A stretch of 64,000 nt of DNA from an uncultured Eubacteriales bacterium (GCA_902465435.1 CABQNH010000002.1:46551-110550), one strand, 5' to 3'; counted from the first letter of the stretch, positions 30,930 to 41,323 are shown. The notes: a model not told the origin generated them from the sequence alone. Program-made: numbers and translations.

Positions 30930-32882
30930 TTACAGCGGTTCAAACACAAAGGCCTTGGTATAGCCGTCGCGTATCGCCTCCAAAATGCGGCCCTCGCGGT
31001 TGGCATCGCCGACGCAGATCACGCGGCCGAACCGCGCGCGCAGTCCGTCCACCACATCACGCCGCGGGCGGACGCCCATGGAAAGCACCACGGCGTCTGC
31101 CGGAATATATTGCTCTGTCCCGTCCGCCGCGCGAATTCCGACCTGTCCCGGCGCAATGCAGAACAGGCCATGCCCCGCATACGGCGTGATCCTCGCGCCG
31201 GTTTCCGCCAGCCGGCTTTTTACATCGTTGAGCGTCTGAAAATAGATGCCCTCGCCGATGGCAGACTTCAGCTCAACAATGGACAGTTCGCAGCCGCGCA
31301 CCGCCAAAAACAGCGCCGTCTCCAAGCCGGAAAGGCCGGAGCCGATGATGCAAACCCGCTTGCCGGATAGCCCCACTCTCCCGGAAAGCACCTCGCCGAC
31401 CGAATAAACGTTTTCCCGGAAAATGCCGGGAATGGACTTGGGGCGCACCGGCACAGAGCCGCAGCAGGCGAATACGCCGACCGGCTGCAGCGCCGCGATC
31501 GTCTCCGGCGTTGCCTCGCAGCCCGTGCGAACCCGCACGCCTGCCGCCAGCACCTCGTTGCGCATATGCTCCTTCAGCCATGTAATTTTTTCCTTGTGCG
31601 GCGGTTTTTCCGCAAAGAGGAGCTGACCGCCAAGCTCCGTTTCCTTTTCAAACAGCGTCACATCAAAGCCGCGCAGCGCCAGCACGCGCGCCGCCTCCAT
31701 GCCGCCGGGGCCTCCGCCGACCACGGCAACCGGACGGCCTGAGCCGTCACGCCGCAGCACAGAGAATTCCTGCTCGCGCATCAGCGCGGGATTCACCGTG
31801 CAGTGAAGTCCCTCGCCCTTCACGATCGATTCAAAGCAGGCAAGGCAGCTGATGCAGGTACGAATCTGATCGGCCCTGCCGGAAAATGCCTTGTTTGCCC
31901 ACTCCGGATCCGCCAAATGCTGCCGGGACAGGCCGACGAAATCACAGACACCCTCCGCAAGGAGCTGCTCCGCAAACGCGGGCTGCTTGATTGTATTGAC
32001 CGCGATCACCGGAATATGCACCGCCTCGCGCACTGCCGCCGCAATATACTTTTTCCAGCCCTGCGGATAGGACGAAGGCTCACGGTTCAGATGGCTGGTT
32101 TCCTGCAGGCCGACGGAAACGTCAATGGCGTCCACACCGGCCGCCTCCAACCGCTTTGCAAGCTCCACTCCGTCCGCCAGCGTGTTGCCGCCCGGTATAA
32201 ATTCCTCCGCCGAAATACGCACAAGCACCGGGAAACGCGCACCGCAGCGGTCACGAATGCCCTGCAGGATCTCCGCGACGATACGGAAGCGATTCTCCGC
32301 CGAGCCGCCGTAGGCGTCCGTGCGATGGTTTCCATAGGGAGAAAGGAAGGCGTTGAGCAGATAGCCATGCGCGCAGTGCAGCTCGACGCCGTCCAGCCCC
32401 GCCTTCTGCGCCAGCTCCGCCGCGCGCACAAAGCGCTGCACCATCCGTTCGATTTCCTCGACCGTCAGCACATGGATCGTTTCGCCGAATTTCGTCTTGC
32501 CCTCGCTGGGGCCGACCGGTGCCCTTCCGCCGATCATGGCGCTGCGCGTCTCCTTGCCGGGATGGCAGAGCTGCGCCACAACGCGCGCATCATATTTCTG
32601 AATCGACTGCGCAAAGCGCCGCCACGCGGGTACAAAGTCCTCGCGCGTCAACTGCGGCAGGCACGGCTCCGTAATTCCGGTTTCGGAATCGACCACCGTA
32701 ACGCCGGTGATAATCAGTCCGGCGCCGCCCCGCGCGCGCGCCTCATAGTAGGCCGTATAGCGATCCGTCGGTTCTCCCTGCGTGGTTGCCAGCGGCGCGC
32801 CGACCGCCGTCACCACAACACGGTTTTTCACTTCCAGTCCTGCAATTCTTCCGGCTTCAAACAGCTTAGGGAATTCCGTCAT
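30930..32882 (-). CDS. Old yellow enzyme/2,4-dienoyl-CoA reductase-type flavin oxidoreductase
   Basis: A 650-residue three-part enzyme. It has an N-terminal FMN TIM barrel (residues about 1-330, with HCAHGYLLNAFLSP carrying the active-site region), a four-Cys [4Fe-4S] segment (CISCLACF and a following LHC, about 343-362), and a C-terminal FAD/NAD(P) module with VVGGGPGGMEAARVLA and a second Rossmann motif CIIGSGLSGLETALF. This fusion occurs in 2,4-dienoyl-CoA reductase, NADH:flavin enoate reductases and bile-acid or trimethylamine-type enzymes. The substrate is therefore an activated alkene or similar, not assignable here. It is first in the operon with the HAD, membrane protein and PanB genes; a promoter is proposed at 32974-33002. 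Confidence 0.9.
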   Translation of the reverse strand: MTEFPKLFEAGRIAGLEVKNRVVVTAVGAPLATTQGEPTDRYTAYYEARARGGAGLIITGVTVVDSETGITEPCLPQLTREDFVPAWRRFAQSIQKYDARVVAQLCHPGKETRSAMIGGRAPVGPSEGKTKFGETIHVLTVEEIERMVQRFVRAAELAQKAGLDGVELHCAHGYLLNAFLSPYGNHRTDAYGGSAENRFRIVAEILQGIRDRCGARFPVLVRISAEEFIPGGNTLADGVELAKRLEAAGVDAIDVSVGLQETSHLNREPSSYPQGWKKYIAAAVREAVHIPVIAVNTIKQPAFAEQLLAEGVCDFVGLSRQHLADPEWANKAFSGRADQIRTCISCLACFESIVKGEGLHCTVNPALMREQEFSVLRRDGSGRPVAVVGGGPGGMEAARVLALRGFDVTLFEKETELGGQLLFAEKPPHKEKITWLKEHMRNEVLAAGVRVRTGCEATPETIAALQPVGVFACCGSVPVRPKSIPGIFRENVYSVGEVLSGRVGLSGKRVCIIGSGLSGLETALFLAVRGCELSIVELKSAIGEGIYFQTLNDVKSRLAETGARITPYAGHGLFCIAPGQVGIRAADGTEQYIPADAVVLSMGVRPRRDVVDGLRARFGRVICVGDANREGRILEAIRDGYTKAFVFEPL

Positions 32883-32973
32883 CTTTGTGACACCTCGTTT
32901 TTCATTCCGCTGCGGGCACTTCTCCGCTTGTTTTCATGGCACGGCGTTTCCCACCCACCATGTTGTTATATTC

Positions 32974-33002
32974 ATTTAACCAAATTCGCGCCATCTTGTC
33001 AA
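32974..33002 (-). promoter_or_regulatory. Probable promoter of the flavin oxidoreductase operon
   Basis: Minus-strand consensus TTGACA (32997-33002) and TTAAAT (32974-32979) with a 17-base spacer, about 90 bases upstream of ATG 32882. The -10 is weak. Confidence 0.5.
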
Positions 33003-33163
33003 GGACTGTTTGTACAGTTTTTCATCTTTTTGTTATAGAATTTTTATCATCATGTAAGCATTTTTGTTTTACTGTTCCATTCGCACGGTCCTTCTCGAAA
33101 ATATCCATGTTTTATGTCAACCGAATGATAGCAGGCGCTGCGCCCGTCATGCTGCAATTGCAA

Positions 33164-33208
33164 AGCAAGAGCATCCAAAGCAGTTCGCTTGCTTTGGATG
33201 CTCTTGCT
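33164..33208 (-). terminator. Perfect 19-bp-stem hairpin downstream of the nuclease gene
   Basis: Arms at 33164-33182 and 33190-33208 are exact complements around a 7-base loop. It lies 113 bases after the nuclease stop. Only a short TTTGC follows, so it is a terminator of moderate strength or a structured 3' end. Confidence 0.5.
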
Positions 33209-33321
33209 TATTATCCGTTTCGGATTGCTAACGAAATGCCGCAAAGCGTTCTGTCCAGACCTAACCGTTATCGTCAGGGCTTTGACCCGCTTCAGAATTC
33301 TTCAACAAATCTCCACTGCAC

Positions 33322-34707
33322 TCAGCTCGCTTTGTACAGATAGAGCTTATAGCTTGTCGTGGAGGTGTAGCAGCGGAAGAGCTTGGCAGCGGCGTTAAAG
33401 CCAAGGAAATAGCTGCTTGCACTGCGGTTTTTCAGCCGTGCAGCGCCGGACGAAAGGGAGAGCGACCACTGTGCGCCCGTTCTGGAATAGGACGTGGCCG
33501 TCGTCAAACCTTTGGCCTTATAGGACAGATAGTTGTTCGAGCCCTTCATTTTGAAGTAGTAATACGATCCGGTCTTTCCGCAGGTATAGACATAGCTGTT
33601 GGAAACGCCGGAGAGCGTATTGCCGCTCATGGTGATGCCCGCTGCGGAAAGGGTCCTTGCAGCCGAGGTGGAACCGGCCGTCGTGCCAGTGCAGGAAGAG
33701 GAGGAGCCTAGAACATAGTATGTAGAGCCGGACTTGCCGACCAGCACATAGTCACCGGTCCAATCGGTCAGCGTGCCGGTAACCAGCGTATAGATCTTTC
33801 CCGTGGTGCCCGTGCTGCCGGAGGAGCTGCCAGAGCTGCTCTTTGCCATGCCGGAGGGCGTCGTCATATCGGTGGGAACTGTTTTGCCGAACACCATCCA
33901 GCAATACTCCGGATAGTCAATAAAGACATTGCGGTTGCCCTGAATGCCCTGGACGACATCGTTTCTGCCCATTTCCCAGGTATCGACGGGGTCCGATTTG
34001 CACCAGTTCAAAAGAACGCCGGTGCTCTGAATGACGCCGGACAGGTTGGTCTCGCCCCAGCGGACATAGCAATACATCAGAATGCGTGCGACATCGCCCT
34101 TGACGTTGTCAACCGGTTCAAAATAAGAAGAGGTATAGTAGCCGCCGACGCTGCCCGAAGAGGTCGTTGCCGTCTTATAGCTGCCGCTGCGGACGACACC
34201 GTAGGGGAGGTTGCCGCGCGTCGAGTTGACCTTCGGATCAGCGGGACGGAGATGGTGCAGATCGGAGCCGCAATTGGATGTTGTAAAGGTTCCAAGACTC
34301 TGCGGCCAGACATGCTCGCGGTTCCATACGTTGCTGTTCCATACGCTGCTGACGGAATTTGAGGTATAGAGCAGTGTCATTTTAGAGGTGCTGCCCGCAG
34401 TCGCATCCGAGTATTTGGTGTAGGTTTTCAGATTGGCATACGTCGTTTTCGTGGTATGCGTGTTGGTCATCAGGGTTTTAAGTGCGGACTTGACGGCCGA
34501 TGCGGATTGCTTTGAAAGCGTAGAATAGGTATACGAACCAGTATAATATGCTTTTGCTTTTGTGCTGAGGGAGGTGCAGACCACGCCGCGCTTTCCGGTA
34601 TTATAGGAGAAGGTTGCGGCGCTTGCCGACGGTATCATAGCAAAAAGGGAGAGGATCAGGGAAAGCGTGAGAAGCAGGGAGAACAGTCTGCTTGTATTCT
34701 TTTTCAC
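33322..34707 (-). CDS. Secreted endonuclease I-type nuclease
   Basis: A 461-residue exported protein. The start is GTG 34707 (VKKNTSRLFSLLLTLSLIL), preceded by GGAAGGAG; upstream in-frame codons precede the promoter. The signal peptide ends at ASAATF. The catalytic domain (about 90-290) has the endonuclease I/His-Me-finger signature NREHVWPQSLG, followed by DLHHLRPADPKVNSTRGNLP. This fits secreted, relatively non-specific DNases/RNases such as B. subtilis Bsn. A Ser/Gly-rich linker (SSSGSSSGSTGTTGK) joins a C-terminal beta-rich domain, possibly wall- or ligand-binding. It probably degrades external nucleic acid for nutrition or competition. Confidence 0.88.
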   Translation of the reverse strand: MKKNTSRLFSLLLTLSLILSLFAMIPSASAATFSYNTGKRGVVCTSLSTKAKAYYTGSYTYSTLSKQSASAVKSALKTLMTNTHTTKTTYANLKTYTKYSDATAGSTSKMTLLYTSNSVSSVWNSNVWNREHVWPQSLGTFTTSNCGSDLHHLRPADPKVNSTRGNLPYGVVRSGSYKTATTSSGSVGGYYTSSYFEPVDNVKGDVARILMYCYVRWGETNLSGVIQSTGVLLNWCKSDPVDTWEMGRNDVVQGIQGNRNVFIDYPEYCWMVFGKTVPTDMTTPSGMAKSSSGSSSGSTGTTGKIYTLVTGTLTDWTGDYVLVGKSGSTYYVLGSSSSCTGTTAGSTSAARTLSAAGITMSGNTLSGVSNSYVYTCGKTGSYYYFKMKGSNNYLSYKAKGLTTATSYSRTGAQWSLSLSSGAARLKNRSASSYFLGFNAAAKLFRCYTSTTSYKLYLYKAS

Positions 34708-34736
34708 AATCGTGCTCCTTCCATACGAATAGTATA

Positions 34737-34765
34737 AGTATAGCACATGCATAAAAAAGATGCAA
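34737..34765 (-). promoter_or_regulatory. Promoter of the secreted nuclease gene
   Basis: Minus-strand TTGCAT (34760-34765) and TATACT (34737-34742) with a 17-base spacer, 30 bases upstream of the GTG start. Confidence 0.6.
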
Positions 34766-34938
34766 ACCTGTATGTTACCTTTGATTATCCCAAAGTTTCT
34801 CCGTTTAAATTGTACATAATATACAAATCGTGGTGTGCCCCTGCACGCTTCCGCAGATTGCTCCACCGCATATTCATCCAAAACAGCATGCCGGGGCACT
34901 GCGTTGGTTTCTAAAGCGTACTCCTTACGCGCAGCATT

Positions 34939-35487
34939 TCAACCCGTTTTGCCGTTCGCACTATTTTGTGCGGTGGGTGCAATGGAAAGATTCATAAGAT
35001 CAAAATCGATCAGCACTCCGTTGATCTTAAAAAAGCCGGGAAATGTGCACAGCTTCCGGAATCCAAGCTTTTCATACAGTGCAATGGCGCGCCTATTGTC
35101 GCTGCGCACCTCAAGATTGACCTGTTCGATTCCGGCCTCCCTCGCAAATGCAAGCACGCCCTCCGCCAAAAAGGTGGCCGCGCCGCAGCCCCACCATGCT
35201 TTTTTCAGGCTGATGCCAAATTCCGCGCGGTGACGCATACGATTGGGCCTTCGATTGAGGCTGGCAGTACCGATGATCTCCCCGTTTACCTTGGCAAGCA
35301 GCTGAATATTGTCAGGGGATTGCGCCTGCATACCGAGATAGGCTTGTTCGGCTTCCACCTCCAGCGGCACGCCCTCCGGGCCAAAGCTGAGATTATCTGT
35401 TTCTCCGCCGATTATTTTCAAATACTCCAGCAGCGCGGCGGCATCCTGCGCCTGCGCGCGGACGATTTCAAAAGGTACATTTCCCAT
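34939..35487 (-). CDS. GNAT-family N-acetyltransferase
   Basis: A 182-residue acetyltransferase-like protein. The middle strand GEIIGTASLN, the HRAEFGISLKKAWWG segment and the acetyl-CoA loop region (GCGAATFLAEGVLAFA) followed by NLEVRSDNRRAIALYEKLGF are diagnostic. I chose ATG 35487 (MGNVPFEIV) with AAAGGAA upstream. The substrate is unknown; relatives acetylate ribosomal proteins, amino acids or small amines. Stands alone. Confidence 0.88.
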   Translation of the reverse strand: MGNVPFEIVRAQAQDAAALLEYLKIIGGETDNLSFGPEGVPLEVEAEQAYLGMQAQSPDNIQLLAKVNGEIIGTASLNRRPNRMRHRAEFGISLKKAWWGCGAATFLAEGVLAFAREAGIEQVNLEVRSDNRRAIALYEKLGFRKLCTFPGFFKINGVLIDFDLMNLSIAPTAQNSANGKTG

Positions 35488-35840
35488 CGCATCTGGTTCC
35501 TTTCTATTTGTTTGAATTTGTTTTATAGTTTCCACCGCCGTGATTTCCAGCGTTGTGCCGCCGAATCGACTGGATGTTTATGCTTTCCTGCGTCCCAGGC
35601 CGCGATTTCTCCCCCTGTTCAGACAAAATCAAGAGGAAGATTCATTCTGCCCGCGTTTCCTCCGGGGCAGCCCTTGCGCCGCAAAACGTGCGGTCACGGC
35701 ATCCGGCTTTTCTGCCGCACAGCAGAAAGGGGCCGTGCGGATGGTGCGCAAAAGCACATCTCCTGCAGCGCGGATAAAATCCAAGACTTTACTCATTCAT
35801 AATTTCCGCTTTCTCTCATTTTCCCTGATCGGCACGATAT
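35488..35840. other. Intergenic region, nothing recognised
   Basis: Between the acetyltransferase start and the end of the isochorismatase-like gene. No hairpin, repeat or ORF stands out; a TATAAA lies just upstream of the acetyltransferase without a good -35 box. Confidence 0.4.
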
Positions 35841-36335
35841 TTACGCCCGCATGGCGTCGGTCAGCTCCATGACTGAGCAGCCCTTGCTCTCATAATAGCT
35901 AAGCAGCTCAGGCAGCTTCTTTTTATCATAGCTGGTGATACAGTCCGCCAACACATGAACGGTATAACCGTTTTTCGTCATATTGAAGCAGGTGGATTTG
36001 ATGCAGGCCGTGGCATCCGCGCCGGCCATATAAAACTCAGTAATGCCATGCTCCTGAATAAAGGCGGCGAAGGCCTCGCTGGTCAAGGCATTGCTTTTTG
36101 ATTTTGTAAAGATATGGTCCGATACGATATTCATCTCCGGCACCAGCTCCGCGCCATGTGTGCCGGGCTTGAACGTCCTCGTTCCTGCAGATAAGTTGTT
36201 ATGCTGTATGTAAACGACCCACAGTTCCTTTTGAACGGCCCAGTCAATCGCCGCATTGACCCTTTCCATGATCTCTCTGTAGTTTTTCGTAATATCATTT
36301 TGCAGGTCGATTACAACCAGCGCGCTGTTTTTCAT
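35841..36335 (-). CDS. Isochorismatase-like cysteine hydrolase
   Basis: A 164-residue protein of the isochorismatase/nicotinamidase fold. ALVVIDLQND gives the catalytic Asp, a Lys lies in the FTKSKSNAL segment, and the ADATACIKSTCFNM loop carries the nucleophile Cys. I chose ATG 36335 over GTG 36353 because it has a GAGGAAG site at good spacing. The family hydrolyses amides such as nicotinamide or ureidoacrylate, or vinyl ethers; substrate unknown. Confidence 0.87.
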   Translation of the reverse strand: MKNSALVVIDLQNDITKNYREIMERVNAAIDWAVQKELWVVYIQHNNLSAGTRTFKPGTHGAELVPEMNIVSDHIFTKSKSNALTSEAFAAFIQEHGITEFYMAGADATACIKSTCFNMTKNGYTVHVLADCITSYDKKKLPELLSYYESKGCSVMELTDAMRA

Positions 36336-36776
36336 AATAGATTTCTTCCTCACTCTTCCTTTATGTTTGAAGTGTTTTCTGCGTTTTTTTCATTCCCCGC
36401 AAAAACTGCTTTTCAAAATTCTCTGATCTTCCTGTTGTCACTGACCCGCTAAAACAATAACACAGCCCAAACCGCTCTTATCGAATGGCATTGCGTTTAA
36501 GTGTCCGGCAACACAGGGCGAACCAGCGTCAACATTCCTTCATTTCAAAGCGTATCACCCAATGTGCATCGTGCAATGTATATCGTTTATTATACAGTGA
36601 AAAGAACAGCTTGTCAATAGCGATCGACACAGCGCCAAGACTACAGATTGACACGACGCCAAAACTACGAATTGCCACAACGCAAAACCACACCCGGCAG
36701 CAGCTTCCGCGTCATTCCATGAGAAAGCGCCTGCCCCGGAATCCGGAGCAGGCGCAAAAACACGCGTATTTTGAAA
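36336..36776. other. Intergenic region with short tandem repeats and tuf terminator
   Basis: Contains three imperfect copies of a roughly 24-bp unit with consensus GACAC-GCGCCAA-ACTAC-GATT (36625-36693). The tuf terminator is listed separately. No ORF. Confidence 0.45.
36727..36755 (-). terminator. Terminator of tuf (str operon)
   Basis: GCGCCTGC (36727-36734) pairs with GCAGGCGC (36748-36755), with an inner CCGGA/TCCGG pairing. It lies about 20 bases after the tuf stop and is followed on the minus strand by TTTCTC. Confidence 0.7.
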
Positions 36777-37982
36777 TTAGTCGTCGTAGGTCTCGATAAC
36801 GACACCGGAACCGACGGTACGGCCGCCCTCACGGATAGCGAAACGGAGGCCATTCTCGATTGCGATCGGGGTGATCAGCTCGACGTTCATGTCGATGTTG
36901 TCGCCAGGCATGCACATTTCAACGCCCTCGGGAAGGGTGATGATGCCGGTAACGTCAGTTGTTCTGAAATAGAACTGCGGACGATAGTTGTTGAAGAACG
37001 GAGTATGACGGCCGCCTTCTTCCTTGGTCAGAACGTAGACCTGACCCTTGAACTTCGTGCGCGGATGAATGGAACCGGGCTTTGCCAGAACCTGGCCACG
37101 CTCGACGGACTTCTTGTCAATGCCGCGGAGCAGAGCGCCGATGTTGTCGCCGGCTTCTGCGTAATCCATCAGCTTGTGGAACATCTCGATGTCGGTAACG
37201 ACGGTGTTCTTCTTCTCCTCGGACAGGCCGACGATTTCGACCGGTTCGTTCTTCTTGATGATGCCGCGCTCGACACGACCGGTAGCGACAGTGCCGCGGC
37301 CGGAAATGGTGAAGACGTCCTCAACAGGCATCAGGAAGGGCATATCCGCCTTACGGTCCGGGGTCGGGATCCAGGAATCGACAGCGTCCATGAGTTCCTT
37401 AATGCAGGCATACTCGGGAGCGTTGGGATCGTTGGACTCGGAAGCCAGAGCGTTCAGCGCGGAGCCGCGGATGATGGGGGTGTCGTCGCCGGGGAAGCCG
37501 TAGAAGTCAAGCGTCTCGCGGACTTCCATCTCGACCAGCTCTAGCAGCTCTTCGTCGTCAACCTGATCGCACTTGTTCAGGAAAACGAGAACGGAAGGAA
37601 CGTTAACCTGACGAGCCAGCAGCAGATGCTCTCTGGTCTGAGCCATAGGGCCGTCGGAAGCAGCGATAACGAGGATCGCGCCGTCCATCTGTGCAGCGCC
37701 GGTGATCATGTTCTTGATGTAGTCGGCGTGGCCCGGGCAGTCGACGTGCGCATAGTGACGCTTGTCGGTTTCGTACTCAACGTGAGCGGTGTTGATGGTG
37801 ATGCCGCGCTCTCTCTCTTCCGGAGCCTTGTCGATGGAAGAGTAGTCGGTGTAGTCAGCCTTGCCCTGCATTGCCAGATACTTGGTAATTGCAGCGGTCA
37901 GGGTGGTCTTGCCATGGTCGATATGACCGATGGTGCCGATGTTTACATGGGGCTTATTCTTAATAAATTTCTGCTTTGCCAT
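36777..37982 (-). CDS. tuf: Elongation factor Tu
   Basis: A 401-residue EF-Tu, the GTPase that delivers aminoacyl-tRNA to the ribosome. G1 GHIDHGKTT, G2/G3 (DYSSIDKAPEERERGITINT, DCPGHADY) and G4 NKCD are intact, and domains II and III follow at normal length. ATG 37982 (MAKQKFIKNKPH) has GGAGG ten bases upstream; the upstream open frame is not coding. Last gene of the str operon, separated from fusA by 178 bp, so it may also have its own promoter. Confidence 0.98.
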   Translation of the reverse strand: MAKQKFIKNKPHVNIGTIGHIDHGKTTLTAAITKYLAMQGKADYTDYSSIDKAPEERERGITINTAHVEYETDKRHYAHVDCPGHADYIKNMITGAAQMDGAILVIAASDGPMAQTREHLLLARQVNVPSVLVFLNKCDQVDDEELLELVEMEVRETLDFYGFPGDDTPIIRGSALNALASESNDPNAPEYACIKELMDAVDSWIPTPDRKADMPFLMPVEDVFTISGRGTVATGRVERGIIKKNEPVEIVGLSEEKKNTVVTDIEMFHKLMDYAEAGDNIGALLRGIDKKSVERGQVLAKPGSIHPRTKFKGQVYVLTKEEGGRHTPFFNNYRPQFYFRTTDVTGIITLPEGVEMCMPGDNIDMNVELITPIAIENGLRFAIREGGRTVGSGVVIETYDD

Positions 37983-38160
37983 GGAAAAAAATCCTCCTGT
38001 AAGATTGGTTTTTGTTAAAATGAGCTTCAAAAATACGCTTGAATACACTATACACTAAAATGCACAGAAAAACAAGCTTTTTTTGAAGAAACCCTCCGGA
38101 AGCGCAATTGCCTGCAATCCGATTGGCGCGGCCGAAAACACGGCGCGCCGCCGCGCTTCC

Positions 38161-40242
38161 TTAATTGCCATACCCGCGCTTGCTGGTGATGGCGTCCTGC
38201 AGGGATTTCGGAAGCTCGATATAGTGGCTCGGCTCCATGGAATACTGGCCGCGCCCCTGAGTCCGGCTGCGGAGATCCGTCGCATAGCCGAACATCTCGC
38301 TGAGCGGAACGTTCGCGTCGATCTGCTGAATTCCGCCGCGCGGCATCATACCGAGAATGCTGCCACGGCGTGCCGACAAATCGCCGATCACATCGCCCAT
38401 ATATTCCTCCGGAACGAGAACGCAAACCTTCATGATCGGTTCGAGAATCACGGAACCGGCCTTGCGGCAGGCCTCCTTAAACGCCATGGAACCGGCGATC
38501 TTAAACGCCATTTCGGACGAGTCCACCTCATGATAGGAGCCGTCATACAGCGTGACCTTAACGTCAACGACCGGGAAACCGGCCAGAACACCGGCCTGCA
38601 TGGCGCCGCGGATACCGGCGTCCACCGCAGGAATATATTCCTTCGGAACAGAGCCGCCCACGACCTTGTTGATGAACTCGTAGCCCTTGCCGGACTCGTT
38701 CGGCTCCACAATGATCTTGACGTGGCCATACTGTCCCTTGCCGCCCGACTGCCGTGCATATTTCATATCCACGTCTGCGGTTCCCTTCACGGTCTCCTTA
38801 TAGGCGACCTGCGGAGCGCCGACATTGGCCTCCACCTTGAACTCCCGCAGCAGGCGGTCTACAATGATTTCCAGATGAAGCTCACCCATGCCGGCGATGA
38901 TCGTCTGGCCGGTTTCTTCATCGGTATAGGTTTTGAATGTGGGATCCTCCTCGGCCAGCTTCATCAGCGCGATGCCCATCTTCTCCTGACCAGCCTTGGT
39001 CTTAGGCTCGATGGCAACACGGATGACCGGCTCCGGGAATTCCATGGATTCCAGGACGATCGGGTTCTTCTCGTCGCAGAAGGTATCGCCCGTCGTCGTG
39101 TTCTTGACGCCGACAACGGCGGCGATATCGCCGGAATAGACCTCCTCGATGTCCTCTCGGTGGTTGGCATGCATCCGCATGATGCGGCCAAGACGCTCCC
39201 GTTGGTTCTTCGTTGAGTTCAGAACCGTCGTGCCCTTTGCGACCTTGCCGGAATAAACCCGGAAGAAGCAAAGCTTGCCGACAAAGGGGTCGGTCGCAAT
39301 CTTAAAGGCCAGCGCCGAAAACGGCGCGTTGTCGTCCGCGGGGCGGAACTCCTCTTCCTCGGTCTTGGGGTTCACGCCGGAAATGCCCTTCTTGTCCAGA
39401 GGGGACGGCATATACTCCACGATCGCGTCCAGCAGCTCCTGCACGCCCTTATTTTTGTAAGATGTGCCGCAGGTGACGGGGATCATTCGGACGGCAATGG
39501 TCGCCTTGCGAATGGCCGCACGAATTTTCTGCGCGGGGATCGTCTCGCCGGAAAGATAGGCTTCCATGATCTCGTCGTCCTCATCGGAGACGGCGTCAAG
39601 AAGCTTTTCATGATATTCCTCGGCAAGCGCGCGCAGCTCTTCCGGAATGTCTTCCTCGCGCACATCCTTTCCCAGCTCATCATAGAACACATAGGCTCGC
39701 ATGGCGACCAAATCGATCACGCCACGGAACGTATCCTCTGCGCCAATGGGGATCTGGATCGGTACCGCATTGCACTTCAGCCGATCCTGCATCATTTTGA
39801 GAACGTTGTAGAAATCGGCACCGAGGATATCCATCTTGTTGACGTATACCATACGGGGGACGTTATATTTATCTGCCTGATGCCAAACCGTCTCAGTCTG
39901 CGGCTCTACGCCGCCCTTTGCGCACAGAACGGTAACTGCACCGTCCAGCACTCGAAGGCTGCGCTCCACCTCGACCGTAAAGTCGACGTGACCCGGCGTG
40001 TCAATAATATTGATTCTGCGTCCCTTCCAGAAGCAGGTCGTTGCGGCAGACGTAATGGTGATGCCGCGTTCCTGCTCCTGCTCCATCCAGTCCATGGTCG
40101 CCGTTCCCTCATGGGTCTCGCCAAGCTTGTAGTTGACGCCCGTATAGTAGAGAATGCGTTCTGTCGTGGTGGTTTTGCCCGCGTCGATGTGCGCCATGAT
40201 GCCAATGTTTCTCGTATTCTCAAGTGAATATTGTCTCGGCAT
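38161..40242 (-). CDS. fusA: Elongation factor G
   Basis: A 693-residue translocase GTPase of standard length. G1 AHIDAGKTTTTERIL, G3 DTPGHVDFT and G4 NKMD are visible, and domains III-V follow, ending QDAITSKRGYGN. The start ATG 40242 has AAGGAGCAA upstream, 18 bp after rpsG. It moves tRNA and mRNA through the ribosome and helps recycle ribosomes. Confidence 0.98.
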   Translation of the reverse strand: MPRQYSLENTRNIGIMAHIDAGKTTTTERILYYTGVNYKLGETHEGTATMDWMEQEQERGITITSAATTCFWKGRRINIIDTPGHVDFTVEVERSLRVLDGAVTVLCAKGGVEPQTETVWHQADKYNVPRMVYVNKMDILGADFYNVLKMMQDRLKCNAVPIQIPIGAEDTFRGVIDLVAMRAYVFYDELGKDVREEDIPEELRALAEEYHEKLLDAVSDEDDEIMEAYLSGETIPAQKIRAAIRKATIAVRMIPVTCGTSYKNKGVQELLDAIVEYMPSPLDKKGISGVNPKTEEEEFRPADDNAPFSALAFKIATDPFVGKLCFFRVYSGKVAKGTTVLNSTKNQRERLGRIMRMHANHREDIEEVYSGDIAAVVGVKNTTTGDTFCDEKNPIVLESMEFPEPVIRVAIEPKTKAGQEKMGIALMKLAEEDPTFKTYTDEETGQTIIAGMGELHLEIIVDRLLREFKVEANVGAPQVAYKETVKGTADVDMKYARQSGGKGQYGHVKIIVEPNESGKGYEFINKVVGGSVPKEYIPAVDAGIRGAMQAGVLAGFPVVDVKVTLYDGSYHEVDSSEMAFKIAGSMAFKEACRKAGSVILEPIMKVCVLVPEEYMGDVIGDLSARRGSILGMMPRGGIQQIDANVPLSEMFGYATDLRSRTQGRGQYSMEPSHYIELPKSLQDAITSKRGYGN

Positions 40243-40260
40243 ATGGTTGCTCCTTTTTGA

Positions 40261-40731
40261 TTACCAGCGGAAATGGGAGAATGCCTTGTTGGCCTCTGCC
40301 ATCTTATGCGTATCCTCGCGCTTCTTAACGGAAGCACCGGTATTGTTGCAGGCGTCCATAATCTCGCCTGCCAGACGCTCCTTCATGGTCTTTTCGCTGC
40401 GGTTACGGGAATAGGTCGTAAGCCAGCGAAGGCCGAGGGTCTGACGACGGTTCGGCTTGACCTCGATAGGCACCTGATAGGTTGCGCCGCCGACACGGCG
40501 GGACTTGACCTCCAGAGACGGCATGATGTTTTCCATCGCCTGCTGGAAGGCCTCCAGACCGTTTTTACCGGTCTTGTTTTCAACGAGCTCGAATGCACCG
40601 TAGACGACTTTCTGGGCGACGCCCTTCTTGCCGTCGAGCATGATGCTGTTGACGAGCTTCGTCACCAGAACCGAATGATAAATCGGATCGGGCAATACTT
40701 CTCTCTTGGGAACATTACCTCTTCTGGGCAC
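40261..40731 (-). CDS. rpsG: 30S ribosomal protein S7
   Basis: A 156-residue S7. I chose GTG 40731 (VPRRGNVPKREVLPDPIYHS) because it gives the family's standard N terminus and length and has GGAGGGA upstream; the six preceding codons contain the ribosome site. S7 nucleates assembly of the 30S head and can repress the str operon. Confidence 0.97.
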   Translation of the reverse strand: MPRRGNVPKREVLPDPIYHSVLVTKLVNSIMLDGKKGVAQKVVYGAFELVENKTGKNGLEAFQQAMENIMPSLEVKSRRVGGATYQVPIEVKPNRRQTLGLRWLTTYSRNRSEKTMKERLAGEIMDACNNTGASVKKREDTHKMAEANKAFSHFRW

Positions 40732-40897
40732 TGAACTTCCCTCCTTCATAGAATGATTTCATAGGTACTTCGGAAGGCGAACCCTTCCGTATGTCTGCCG
40801 GAGGCTTCCACATAGAGAGCACTCTATATAAAAACGTCCAGCAAGGCATTGCCTTGCACGAAGGCGTGAATAATGCAAAATGTTTCGGCCTTGGAAA

Positions 40898-41323
<426 letters not shown>

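Larger units (their letters stand above)
32883..33321. other. Intergenic region with promoter and a 19-bp-stem hairpin
   Basis: Holds the oxidoreductase promoter on one side and the hairpin at 33164-33208 that ends the secreted nuclease transcript on the other. Otherwise I see nothing. Confidence 0.5.
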
